DNA of 64,000 bases from the NCBI GenBank assembly GCA_037349105.1, contig JAYJMM010000112.1, positions 2,542,001-2,606,000 of the forward strand, given 5' to 3'. The position numbers were made by a program, and so were the translations under genes. This document shows, piece after piece, positions 1 through 10,900 of the stretch (its first letter is position 1; each line of letters starts with the position of its first letter). Source of the DNA: Limnomonas spitsbergensis (taxonomy: Eukaryota > Chlorophyta > Chlorophyceae > Chlamydomonadales). A model generated the notes under the pieces. That model ran no database searches, was not told where the DNA came from, and worked only from the letters and a program-made list of their open reading frames with translations.

Positions 1-617
1 TTGGGCTGTTCACTGCGCTCCAAACCGTCAGTTTGTCCCCTCTGAAAACTTGCGAGGCGTCTGCGGTTCAGTGCTAGCAGATTTGTTTTTGCTCCGAAAC
101 CGGCCCCCCCGACACTGGTTACACTTTCTGAGGGCAGGACCCTCTACTGAACTGTGAACTGCTTGTGCAAGCTTGAGGAGGAGGAGGACCGCAGTTTAAA
201 GCGCTGACTTTTCTGACAGACATTTTTACCCAACTCTTTATAAACGGGCAGTGAAGATACTGTAGTCTCAAACTGATTATATCTCGGAGACTATTGCCAA
301 TCTGAGCCCCCCAAATTTGACACTTTTGAAGTCCCCAAACAAGCTGAAGTGCCACCGAGCAAAAATATGGTTGCTCATGATAGAACGCGCTGACCTCTAT
401 AATCCTAGTACCGTAGATTTGATTGGCCTTCCCCCGGGTATGAAAAATAAAATTCTTCTAATGCTGCCCTCAGGGCAAACTAACGACCAAAACTATGAAT
501 TTCTGACTTAAAACAGGCGGCGACAATCAATAATTTGTATATTCATGGATCCCTCACCCACAAGCAACTTTAATTATAAGGGAAGGCAAAGCAAATCTAC
601 GGTACCGCCAGACTGAC

Positions 618-1131
618 CTTTGACACGAGGGTCAGCGCAAACCAGCCTATGGGCGCGGCATCTGGTATCGCCTTGGCTTCAAGAGCGTCTCGCATGGACA
701 TGAGGAGACCAGGGATGCGATACAGCTCTCCCAGCAGCTTCAGCAAGGGCATCCTGGGGAGGAATGGCGAGTGGGGACATGGCAAAGGAACGCGCAGGCT
801 TATCAGATGTAACGCGCAGGGACTGGCCCGGGGCTGGGTAGGTTCGGGAGGTTTGGGGGGCAGTTACAACTTGTATTGTTCGGGACAACAAGGTACCGTG
901 GCTGGGTGATGATGAGGTAGATGTGATTACGCTGCAATGTGTAATAACGGCCCTTGGCAAGCAAGTAATAAATAGCCCCACTTGCCTGCATGTTCCAGTA
1001 CACAAGTCGTCGCTGCCCAGGATGGCCAGGAAGGGGACCACCAAGATCCGCATGTCTTCGTGACTGCCGCTGCAGGAGAGGGCTCGCTTGAGCCGGTTCA
1101 GGGCAAGGCCATTCTCCTGCGCGAGTTCCAT
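618..1131 (-). CDS. Two internal exons of an unidentified gene, continuing beyond the left edge
   Basis: I do not recognise this protein with confidence. Exon 1131-986 and exon 753-618 (minus strand) join in phase through a GC-AG intron: the donor reads AG|GCAAGT, the acceptor CCCCAG|G. The joined product is about 93 residues, helical and leucine-rich (LAQENGLALNRLKRALS, then MPLLKLLGELYRIPGLLMSM and APIGWFALTLVSK). It ends at a good donor (AAG|GTCAGT), so the gene goes on past the left edge. The true start is unknown: an ATG lies at 1131-1129, but an acceptor-like CTGAGAGAG abuts it, so this may be an internal exon. The helical pattern and the 'GWFALTL' stretch faintly recall the armadillo-like region of ZNFX1-type helicases; that is only a guess. 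A copy of the exon's 5' edge lies at about 1264-1310. Confidence 0.5.
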
Positions 1132-1263
1132 CTCTCTCAGGTGTTGTTGTTGTCGTTACAAAGTTGCCGCAACCACCCACAGCATTTTTCGAAAGGGTCA
1201 GGCAGAGTGAATTGAGGGGAAAACAAGCAACTCAGTCCCAGAGCGGTATCTGCGTGGCAAAGA

Positions 1264-1310
1264 CCTGTTGAGGGCAAGGCCATTCTCCTGCGCAACTTTC
1301 GTCGCTCAGT
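1264..1310 (-). repeat. Echo of the 5' edge of the exon at 1131-986
   Basis: The stretch repeats the sequence at 1096-1140 (plus-strand core GGGCAAGGCCATTCTCCTGC), which is the start of the neighbouring exon. On the minus strand the copy therefore lies upstream of the exon, inside the preceding intron or flank. It does not continue the reading frame. Confidence 0.6.
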
Positions 1311-1544
1311 CCGAAAGAAAGAAAGAAAAAGAGAGAAAGCTACGTCCCACAGGGGCATTAGGGTTCAGGAAACACTGCGGCATGGCTGGGCAGAGGCAGA
1401 GGCTGCGCCGCTACCATCAGTCCAGGAGAGGTATACATAAGGCGAGGATCAATTTTCCTCGAATTACGACAGCACTTGATGAAAGAGAGAGGCAGTGTCG
1501 GCAGCTGGCCAGTAGCTTCGAGGTGCACCGCACATGGTTAGTTT

Positions 1545-1695
1545 AGTGTGCGCCAAAAATCTTTGGGGGGCTGCCATCCAGGCGTCTTTGGGCGCCAAAA
1601 CCCATTTCAGTGTTCCAAAGCATCCTTAGGGTGCCAAACCACCTTTAAGTGCGCCAAACCATCTTTGGGGGGCTGCCATCATCCAGGTAGCCACC
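1545..1695. repeat. Short degenerate tandem repeat
   Basis: Units resembling CCAAACCATCTTTGGGG and GGGGGCTGCCATCCAGG recur about four times with variable spacing. No reading frame or known element is recognisable here. Confidence 0.6.
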
Positions 1696-1727
1696 ATAGG
1701 GTCTGTTAGGACCAAACTATGACCGGC

Positions 1728-1830
1728 CTACGGCACAGCAGCTGAGTATGCTGCACCAGGGCCCCATGCCTGCAGGTTGTAATGTAGCTGAAGTGTAGCT
1801 GAATGGACGTGTAGATGAAGCATGGCAAAG
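1728..1830 (+). repeat. Dispersed repeat, copy 1 (TGTAGCTGAA family)
   Basis: A GGCC- and CAGCAG-rich stretch is followed by repeated TGTAGCTGAA(G/A) words. The same order occurs at 15286-15712 and 47995-48155, and inverted at 49370-49555. It looks like a small non-coding mobile repeat, but no ends or target duplications are clear. Confidence 0.5.
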
Positions 1831-2334
1831 TAAAGACCGTGCGACCTGCTGCACACTCTGTGCAGTTGCTTATATGCAGGAAGCATTCATGAATACTTCC
1901 TGCATGCCCCGAATAGTGTGAGAGCACTGTAGTTAATACTTGCTGGCACACTATTGGGGGTAAGCAGGGATGTTCCTGGTAAACACAGGCATCCTGGCTT
2001 CCAGGCCGAGCCTGTCTCCTACTTCGGAAAGCATTCAATGTGGCAAGGTCATGGAAAGCATAGATAGAGTGGGAGTAGCAGCCACAGTAGTCCTGAGGCT
2101 AAGTGTTTCCTCAGCTGACAACGAGGGCCACAAGCACGCACCTGGGCATGCAATAATCATGATTTCCACTGTCAATGTGATATGGCACGACATAATTTTG
2201 AGCAAAATTAAGGAGGGGAGGGCTAGCATTGATGGGTGGTCATGTCTTCCAGGACACCGGCGGCACGCATGGGTGGAATCAGCCAGGCCCCTACTTCCTC
2301 GTATGTCAGTTGTCAACAATTAGTGAGCACGCAT

Positions 2335-3080
2335 GGATAGCAGCAGCAGCCAGTGCAGCACCAGCTTACTCGAGGGTTTGAGAATCGGTACAGCAGCCCT
2401 ATCTTGTCTTCGATCACCAGGGAGGCTCGTAGCAGGCGGATGCCATCTCTGGGCAGCTCGAAACTTGCATTGGGATCCAAGGTGACCTTGTCAAACATGT
2501 AGTACGAGTTATGATTGGCGTTGTAAGCCGCGGTGCTGATTGGAAGCTGCCACCGGTGGGACAGGGGTTTCGCCTTGATGACAGAGCGCGGCTGTCGCAG
2601 GAGAAGGAGATGCGGTTTGCATGGTCTGAAAATGCCTGTTTGCAAGGATGGACGTGGCCCGAAGGATCGGAGCTGGATTAGCGAGATGTGATCCATCATG
2701 GACATACACGGAATGGCGACCGTCAACGTGAAATGATCGAGGGACAAATTGAAATCTGGATTCGTGTAATTAGGCGCCAGCTGAAGAGCCTTGAGAGAGC
2801 GTTAGCTGAAGCATGCAGACCAGCGGTGCGTGTAGAAGTGATCTACGAGAAATATGTTAAGTTGTTAACCAGGGACGTCAATCAACTGGAAAATGCAGTC
2901 AGATAAGTGGATTGTTGAGGAGATGTAGATGATGATGAAGTATCAGCTTGGTATCGCATTCGAAGTGTATGATATGCGCCGACGAAGAGACTGATCCAAA
3001 GAGACTGATCCGAATGAGCAGATTTATCGGGTGGATCGACTTTTGGCCAGAGTGGTGCCATGTGTGCACGGGTGTTCCAC
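2335..3080. other. Decayed coding-like fragments, identity unknown
   Basis: Two stretches look protein-like without forming a gene. On the minus strand, 2380-2600 reads hydrophilic sequence including YYMFDKVTLDPNASFELP. On the plus strand, 2690-2905 encodes an arginine- and leucine-rich, coiled-coil-like peptide ending in a stop, and 2930-3080 continues in other frames interrupted by stops (WYRIRSVYDMRR, then IYRVDRLLARVVP). The broken plus-strand frames resemble a degenerate retroelement gag, but no zinc knuckle or protease is visible. The remainder of 3080-3940 shows nothing recognisable apart from a CCCCGGGG palindrome near 3121-3145. Confidence 0.25.
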
Positions 3081-3943
3081 ACTTGTTAGACGCGATTCAT
3101 ACCTGCATTGACGAACTGAACCCCGGGGTTTTTTCGACCCCGGGGAGTCATTTCGCGTTCTCATTTTCTCAAACCCGACGGTTCGTTGGCCGAAACACAC
3201 CTTACAATCCCAAAACATGCAAGATTCGAATCACGCACTTTCCGTGCAAGACTGCCCTGCTGCAGATGCCCCCCTTAATTTCCTGCTGACGTTGCTGTTT
3301 ATGGGCTCTGCTGCAAATCAGTGCAAGGAGGAACAAAATGAGGGCGGGAAACTTTGGTCGTTGAATGTTGTCAATTGATCCCTGGGTCATCGATTCGCTT
3401 GCGAACTGAATGTGGGGTTCTGACTCAGTCAAAGAACAGCAAAAAGCGGCAAAAAAGGCCTCTCCTCTAAAAAACGTACTATTTCAGTGGGACCAACCCC
3501 GCCATGCACCTACGAAGACATAAACACCCCAAGCCTGCATATGAGAGACATGCATACAAGGCGCTCGTTGTGTTCGATGATTAACGTGGGCCAGTGTTTA
3601 GTTTACCACATTTCATATTTTCGGCAGAGATCTCTGCATTTCATGTGAGCTTGCTTCAGCCAAAATTCAGCAAAATTCATGCATTTCAGCCTATGGCCAG
3701 CAGGGCTTTTGATGGAACGAGCTATGTTGCTACCTGGCTACCGGCTAAGGCTGCCGGCTGTAGGCTTATTAAGGTTTCTCTCTCCGCCCGCTCGTTGCCA
3801 CCGGGCAGGGGCCAACGCCTCGACACCTCTGGGTCATGCTGAAAAGGCTCGGCCGCATTGACTCACTCTCAAGCTGAATGAAGGGGACACAGCGTGTCAG
3901 CCGTTACGGCAGGTCCACCTGATATGATGTGCAGGTTACCCTA

Positions 3944-4500
3944 AGTCAATGACGTTACACATCTGGGCCCTGCTCAATACAGGCTCGACCGCGGGGGCGC
4001 CGAAGTAAAAGGGGCAGAAAAAAGAAGGAAAAGGGGTAGACAAAAGGCTGAAAAGGAAAGGCAACGGATGTTCCAGTCTTTGAGAACGGCTATGCCTCGA
4101 CGATTTCTATCACGTCTTCTACAAAAGCCAGGGCATCCCCCCCAAGCTTGTCACGGCACAACTCGAAAAAGGTTTCTAGCACCGCTCGGAGGACCTGCCC
4201 ATCCCCGCTCCCTAAGTTGATCCTGCACGCTGGGGCATTGACCGTGCTAAGCGCCCTCCACATGCTCGCCGTCTCCCCTAGCCCAACATCGCTGGCAGCA
4301 CCGTCTGTCTCGCAGCGGTCAGCAGCAGTGCTGACCTCTGTGCCATTTTCTTGTGTCAGCCGTGTTGACGGTGCCAAGCCACAGCCTTCAGTTTGTGCGC
4401 ACGCAAGCACACTCCCTTCAGCTGGTGCGGCCCCTGGCCTGCGCAAGAACGGCGCCCGCTGTAGGCTGGAACCAGGTTGTCCTTAAGTGCAATGCATGGG
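3944..4500 (-). mobile_element. 3' end of a non-LTR retrotransposon (LINE), degenerate
   Basis: Read on the minus strand, this copy holds the end of a reverse-transcriptase-type ORF and its 3' UTR. It carries the same CCQRCWARGDGEHVE stretch as the better copy at 28408-29200, but here a stop and a frame change interrupt the zinc-binding region. The terminal peptide FVEDVIEIVEA plus stop lies at 4090 in another frame and matches FVEDVVRFVEA of the second copy. The 3' UTR ends in the family tail (GAGCAGGGCCCAGA then GTAACGTCATTGAC) at about 3944-4000. The element is dead and truncated at its 5' end. Confidence 0.75.
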
Positions 4501-4568
4501 CGTATACCCTGGCTCAAATTGGTAGGCAGTTGAAGTAAGTTCCTAACAACCATCGTCCACTCTGCCTA

Positions 4569-4620
4569 AGGTAATATGACGTTACACCTCTGGGCCCTGC
4601 TTGAATTAAGCTTGGCCACG
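4569..4620 (-). mobile_element. Truncated LINE 3' tail
   Basis: A solitary copy of the LINE 3'-terminal sequence in minus orientation (plus-strand core GACGTTACACCTCTGGGCCC). It is too short to code for anything. Confidence 0.65.
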
Positions 4621-4942
4621 TCGGCAAGCACAGAGTCAGCTAGGAAAGTGCAACAAACACCTGGGCCAAAACTAGCAGAGAAAAGGCAATCAGGAGGTCC
4701 CGCCATGTGCTCCTTTCATAATAATGATGTAATTTTGATGGTTTAAAGGAAATAATTTCGTACTCTTGCAACTCAAAGGCGGCCTGGTGCCTCCAAACCC
4801 TGCCGAAAGTAGCCCTGCACTAAGTGCCCTCCAAACTCCCTTCATCATTCACCATGTACACAATACCCTCCTATCCCTGATTAGGGTTTGGAGGCTAAGC
4901 TTAAGTTTAGGGGGCAAACAAAACGCCCTCAGTACACATAGT

Positions 4943-7900
4943 TTAACGCCCCCTGCCCCCACCCCCTCCCCGCGAAGAGCGCCCCCCCCTGCCTCCCCCC
5001 CTCCCTCCGCCCCTGCCCCTGCCCCCCCCTGCGCCGCCCCTGCCTCCGCCCACGCCTCTTCCAGCCCTTCCAGCTCGCGGCCCCCGGGGCATTTCCTCCA
5101 CGTCATCGTCCTCATCGTCCATGTCCTCAAAGGCCTCCAGACGAGGGCGCCGCAGAATGTCCTCCACAGTGCCGGCTATGACGAAGCGGGCTCCCTTCCC
5201 AGGACCAGCTCCACCTTCGTCATCATCCTCATCGTCATCGCTCTCGAGGCCTGCAGGGTAACCAATTCAAATTCAAATTCAAATTCAAAACACCAGTTTT
5301 AAACCCACATGACGAATTTGGTCCCCTTTGCCAGGACTAGCCTCGTCGACATCATCATCTCCACTGTCATTAGTGTTGTCGAGGCCTACGTAGTCTTGAA
5401 ATCTGACTATGAGGTAAGAAAGAAAGAAAGATATACCGTACACCCTGAGGCGTGGATTAAGGAAGGCACCAGTTCGGCCGTAGCACTGGGTAACCTACCA
5501 TCTAACTCGTGTGCGGCTTGACTATCAGGTAGTTTAATCCCCTTGACCGACGGTTACAGCGCGTATGTGGTTTTGGCCCAGGCTGCACTGTTTCCTGATT
5601 TCTCATGCCTCACACAGGGCTTAGCTTTCTCTTTTAACCCCTTGGAGATAAGGTGGTAGGACGAGCACAGAACCAGAATCAGGATAAATAGTTCTTTCTC
5701 CCAAAACAATGTTTTCCAGGATGAATACCGGTATGCCAACAGATCTATCCTTTCATTTTAACATCTTTTAATCTCTAAAACAACTGAGTGTGTGTTACGT
5801 TTTATATAAAGTTTTAGATAGATATAGAGTTTTCCTTTTGCCAGCACCCATAGAGGCCTATGGGTGGAGTTTCCATGCATTTTCTTGACGTCAGATGAGC
5901 TGCCTTACAACATCTGGAAGGCTCTCTCAAAATACCTGATAACCTCCCTGCCTCCTCACTGGTAGGGGGGGTCTCAGATGAACTGCCTGAAACATCTGGA
6001 AGGCTCTCGCACCTGATAGCCTCCCTGCCTCCCCTTGTGTGTGGGGGCTCAGGGGCTCACTAGGGTCTCAGAGGGGTACGAGGGGCTAGGAGGAGCTGAG
6101 CGACACTCAGAAACTCCCAGACACCCGTCTGGGCTCCCACAAGACCTCCCCTCCACCTCAAACAGCAGTTCATCCACACGGACGAAAATTCCTCCACGCA
6201 TCTTAAGCCTGGGCTCGTGAGATGTAACAAAAACCAAACAAACAACCGTACAAACAGAACAATGGACGCAATACCTCTACTCACCGTCCTCGTCAGCTTC
6301 CACCTAAGCACCCTCAAAGATATTTGTTCTTAGGGCTCAGGGTCCAGAGTTCAAACCAAGAGTCTTGGAATGGAAATTAAGGTGCCACACCAAGCCCTTT
6401 GCACTCACCGTCCTCGTCCTCGTCATCTTCGTCGTCGTCCTCCCCAAAGTCCTCCCCTTCAAGCTGCGATACTGCGGCCTCCCACCAGCGGGCGTCATTC
6501 ACCGGCGCCAGCGAGTCACCGTACTCATCCATGATGTCCATCAGCTGGTCCTCTGTGGGGAGGAATGGGAATGGATGGGGGAGAGGAAGGGCTTAGGGTT
6601 CAGGGTCCAGCGCTTGGATAGGAAATGGGCGTGGATAGGTTAGACAGAGAGAGAGTTTATAATTAGGTATTTAGGTTTGAGGATCAAGGCTTCAGGGCTT
6701 ATGTAGGAAATGATACAAATGGGGGAGGAAGGGTTGAGGGTTGAGGCTCCAAGGCTTGGGTAGGGAATGCAAATAATGGGGGAGGAAGGGTTGGGGGTTG
6801 AAAGTTGAGAGTCGAGGATTGATGGTTGATGGCTGATGGTTGGGGGTTCAGAGTTAATAGTTGATGGTTGATGGTCGAGGGTTAAAAGTTGGGGTTGAGG
6901 GTTCAGGGCTTCAGGGCTTGGGGAGGAGATGGGAATAGATGGGGGGAGGGGTGTTGACGACCTCCCAAGATGAGGACATTGTTCCAATGGAAGCAAAGGG
7001 TGACAATCTCGAGGAGGGCAGCGCTCCCCATAACCCTCCTCCTTCCCTCCCCATGGTCTTCAGGCTGCCCCAGGGCCTTCCTGTTGGATGCCCCCCTTCC
7101 CCCCCCCCCCCTTGCTGTGTCCATCCATCCATCCCTTCCCCACGTCCCCACCTCGCCTCCTTAAGTGAAATACCCCCCTCCCCCTGTCACCCCCCCTCGT
7201 CTGGCCTCCCCTTCTGCTCAACCTGTCCACCTGCCTGCTCCCCCCACCCCCTCCCTCCCCCTCGTCTGCCCTCCCATCTTGCTCCACCTGTCCACCCGCC
7301 TGCTCCCCCCCCCCCCCTCCCCCTGTCACCTCCCCTCGTCTACCATCCCCTCTCGCTCCACCTGTCCACCCGCCTGCCCCCCCCTCCCCTCTCGCTCCAC
7401 CTGTCCACCCGCCTGCCCTCCCCTCCCCTCTTGCTCCACCCGTCCGCCCGCCTGCCCCCCCCTCCCCCCCCCCCCCCCCCTGTCACCCCCCCTCGTCTGC
7501 CCTCCCCTCTTGCTCCACCTGTCCACCTGCCTGCCCCCCCCTCCCCCTCCCTCCCCCTCGTCTGCCCTCCTCTCTCGCCCCCCCTGCCCTTCCCGCTCCC
7601 GCTCCTCTGGGTCATCCTTGATCTCCAGACCCTAAACTGCTATCTTTTCATTTTTCAAAACAAATGTTATAATCTCCATCGTTGGACCTCCCTATCAGAG
7701 CAAATTCTCAATAAGATTTCCATGCAGGCTAAATCCCATTCCATCCCTTTTCAGCCCCGCCTCCCATTCATCTCAAACTACCTGCACCTCCAATGAAATT
7801 GCCCCTCCCCCTCCCCCTGTCTCCCATCCCCTCACGCCCCCCCTGCCCATCATTCCCGCCCCCCTCCGTGAGATCTCCTCTCCCCCCCCCCCCTTCCTAC

Positions 7901-10900
7901 TTCACCTCCCAGGCCCTCGCTTCATATCTACCCTCCCATGCCCCCTCCCCCTCCCCGGGCCTCTCGTCACATCTCCCCTCACCTTCCCCTATCCCTACAA
8001 TTTCCCCCCTCCCCCTCCCCGCGTCTCACGTGAGATCTCCCCGTCGACGTCCCCTCCCTCCCGCTCGCTCTTGATGGGGCTGGGGCACGGGAAGGGCGGC
8101 CGGAGAAACACCTCCACTCCCACAGGGGCCCACACCCTCACGTGCATATCGTGCTTGGCTCGGGAGGCCCAGAACGTGATCCACCCGGGCATGCCTGTAA
8201 AACAAAAAGTGAGAGGGATGTCAGAGGAAGTGCGAATAGGTGTGAACGGTGTGAGAGACAAAATGTGTGGACTACCAATTGGAGGCACACTTGGTTGTCT
8301 ATGAAAGAGGAGGGCAAGGGACGCAGGCAGAGCGACCCGACGCCCACGTACCTGACACTGCGATGTCCGCCAGCGCCCCGCTTTTCCCTCCGATACCCAC
8401 GCCCCCGTCCCCGGTCTTGATCAGTAAATCGTGCGGGACGAGGCCGCCGCGCGCAGCGACGCTCTCTGTGCACAGCAGCTCGCCGCCCGCCCGCGGGTCG
8501 CGGTCAGCCGCCTGCTTCCCGTCGCCGCCGACACCGCCTGCTGCCCGCTTGCCACTGGGCGAGGCGCTGGAGCTGGATGAGGCGGTCCTGGGTTCGGAGC
8601 CTTCGCCTGCCTCCGGCTGGACCACAAACTTATCGCCGGCCTAAAAGTGACGAGGAGGAGGGTAGGCGTCATTGGGGTGGGTGCCTGGTAGCAGGTCTGG
8701 GGTTCGGGGTTTAGGGTTCAGGGTACAAGAGGGGGTGTCAGGGGCCGAGAGCTGGGCCCAGAAGGGACGTTGGTTCAACACCAATGTATCTATTAAGAAG
8801 CTTCTTAATTAAGGGTCAGACAGCACCATGGGGAGGGTTGGGGTTTAAAATTGAGGGTTAAGAAAGGGTTAGGCAGGCACCATGGGGAGGGTAAAGGTGA
8901 AGTGTGGACCTGTGCCCTGAGGGGGCCTCTGGGTGGAGGGGGGGTGAAGTGTGGACCTGTGACCTGAAGGGGCCTTTCGGGGGAGGGTTAAGGTGAAGTG
9001 TGGACCTGTGACCTGAAGGGGCCTCTTTGGGGAGGGGGGGGTGAAGTGTGGACCTGTGACCTGAAGGGGCCTTTCGGGGGAGGGTTAAGGTGAAGTGTGG
9101 ATCTGTGACCTGAAAGGGCCTCTTTGGGGAGGGGGGGGGTGAATTGTGGACCTGTGAACTGAAGGGGCCTTTCGGGGGAGGGTTAAGGTGAAGTGTGGAC
9201 CTGTGACCTGAAGGGGCCTCTTTGGGGAGGGGGGGGTGAAGTGTGTACCTGTGACCTGAAGGGGCCTTTCGGGGGAAGGGTGGCTTACATCTGAGGGTGC
9301 TGATTGGTCCTGACACGGCATGGGCACGATGTACGGTACTACGGATATGGTTTAAATATACGGTTTGTAGGCAACGCAGACTTGGTTTGACTTATATAAT
9401 ATATATTATTTATACGGGTATGTATCAATTCTACATTTGCATCAGGCCGCCTGCAAGGCAACATTCGGGCCCACGTTTCTGACTTTGGACTGAGAACCAA
9501 CAATCGAAGATTAGTCTTTGAAGGTATCCCTCATCCCCTCTGATTGTGAGGAAAGGCGAAGCACGTCTTAAGTACATTAAATAAATCAGTACAGTTTCAC
9601 CCGAATACAAGTAAATACAGTAAATAAAGTACAGTTTCACCAGGACAGTTTCACCAGGACAGTTTCACCAGCACAGTTTCACCAGTACAGTTTCACCAGT
9701 ACAGTTTCACCAGTACAGTTTCACCAGTACAGGTTCACCAGTACAGGTTCACCAGTACAGGTTCACCAGTACAGTTTCACCAGTACAGTTTCACCAGTAC
9801 AGTTTCACCAGTACAGTTTCACCAGTACAGTTTCACCAGTACAGTTTCACCAGTACAGTTTCACCAGTACAGTTTCACCAGTACAGTTCACCAGTACAGT
9901 TTCACCAGTACAGTTTCACCAGTACAGTTTCACCAGTACAGGTTCACCAGTACAGGTTCACCAGTACAGGTTCACCAGTACAGTTTCACCAGTACAGTTT
10001 CACCAGTACAGTTCACCAGTACAGTTTCACCAGTACAGTTTCACCAGTACAGTTTCACCAGTACAGTTTCACCAGTACAGTTTCACCAGTACAGGTTCAC
10101 CAGTACAGGTTCACCAGTACAGGTTCACCAGTACAGGTTAACCAGTACATGTTCACCGGAATACAACTGGTACTTCACCTATTTTGGGACACACACGTAC
10201 CGAACCTGTTCCTGAACTTATGACAAAGTGTGATTGGGCATTTCAGGCTCCTGATCTCAAGCCTGGTTGAATTTCAGCCTTGGAGTGAATAATAACTGCA
10301 CAAGGGCGCCACTGCCCTACCCTACGCCCTGAAACCTTAACCAGATTCATACCTTGAGCAGGGGCATGCTGTACACACGCATGCATCCCGGGCCGAAGAA
10401 TGCGAGGGCGGTTGACGGTGGGGCCGCCACAACGTCGATGCGAACCAGGTCGCCCCAAACGTACGTGGCCGACACCGGCTTGTTGGCTGCGGCCGCAGCG
10501 CCAACTGGCACCCGCTGGCCGACGGCGCCGCCGCCGCCGCCGCCGCCGCGAGTGGCGCGCTGCGCCCGGCCGGTAGCGGCCATCTCGTCGCGGTCGTCGA
10601 ACACGAATGTCACAGGAGCAGCTGCCGCCTCTGGCGCCGTCAGCGCTGGCTTGTCCTCCTCCTCGGCCTCCTTGGCAGCTGCCGGCAGCTCTTCAGAATC
10701 TTCCTCAATGATCTCGCGGGGGGTGGGTGGGATGAAGGCGGCCAGGCGCTTGCGGGGGTGCAGCTTCTTCAGCTCGGCCGGGGAGAGCATGTGGGGGACG
10801 CGGTGGTGGAGGTGCACGCCGGGGGTGTCTGCGGGACATGACAGGACGGGAGAGGGTGGGGAGGAGCGATTAAGAATGATACAATAATTTAAGAGGGGAA

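Noticed and set aside
3121..3145. Transcription terminator hairpin (CCCCGGGG stem followed by T-rich loop)
   Set aside because: Bacterial-type terminators are not expected here; it is only a short palindrome pair.
6590..6930. Interstitial telomere repeats (GGGTTGAGG)
   Set aside because: Word length and sequence vary; no run of the algal TTTTAGGG or TTTAGGG type.
6939..7796. 285-codon proline-rich ORF on the plus strand
   Set aside because: It runs through C-rich minisatellite in a NOA1 intron, opposite to the gene; compositional.
9633..10165. CRISPR array
   Set aside because: The 15-bp units are contiguous with no spacers, and the context is eukaryotic.
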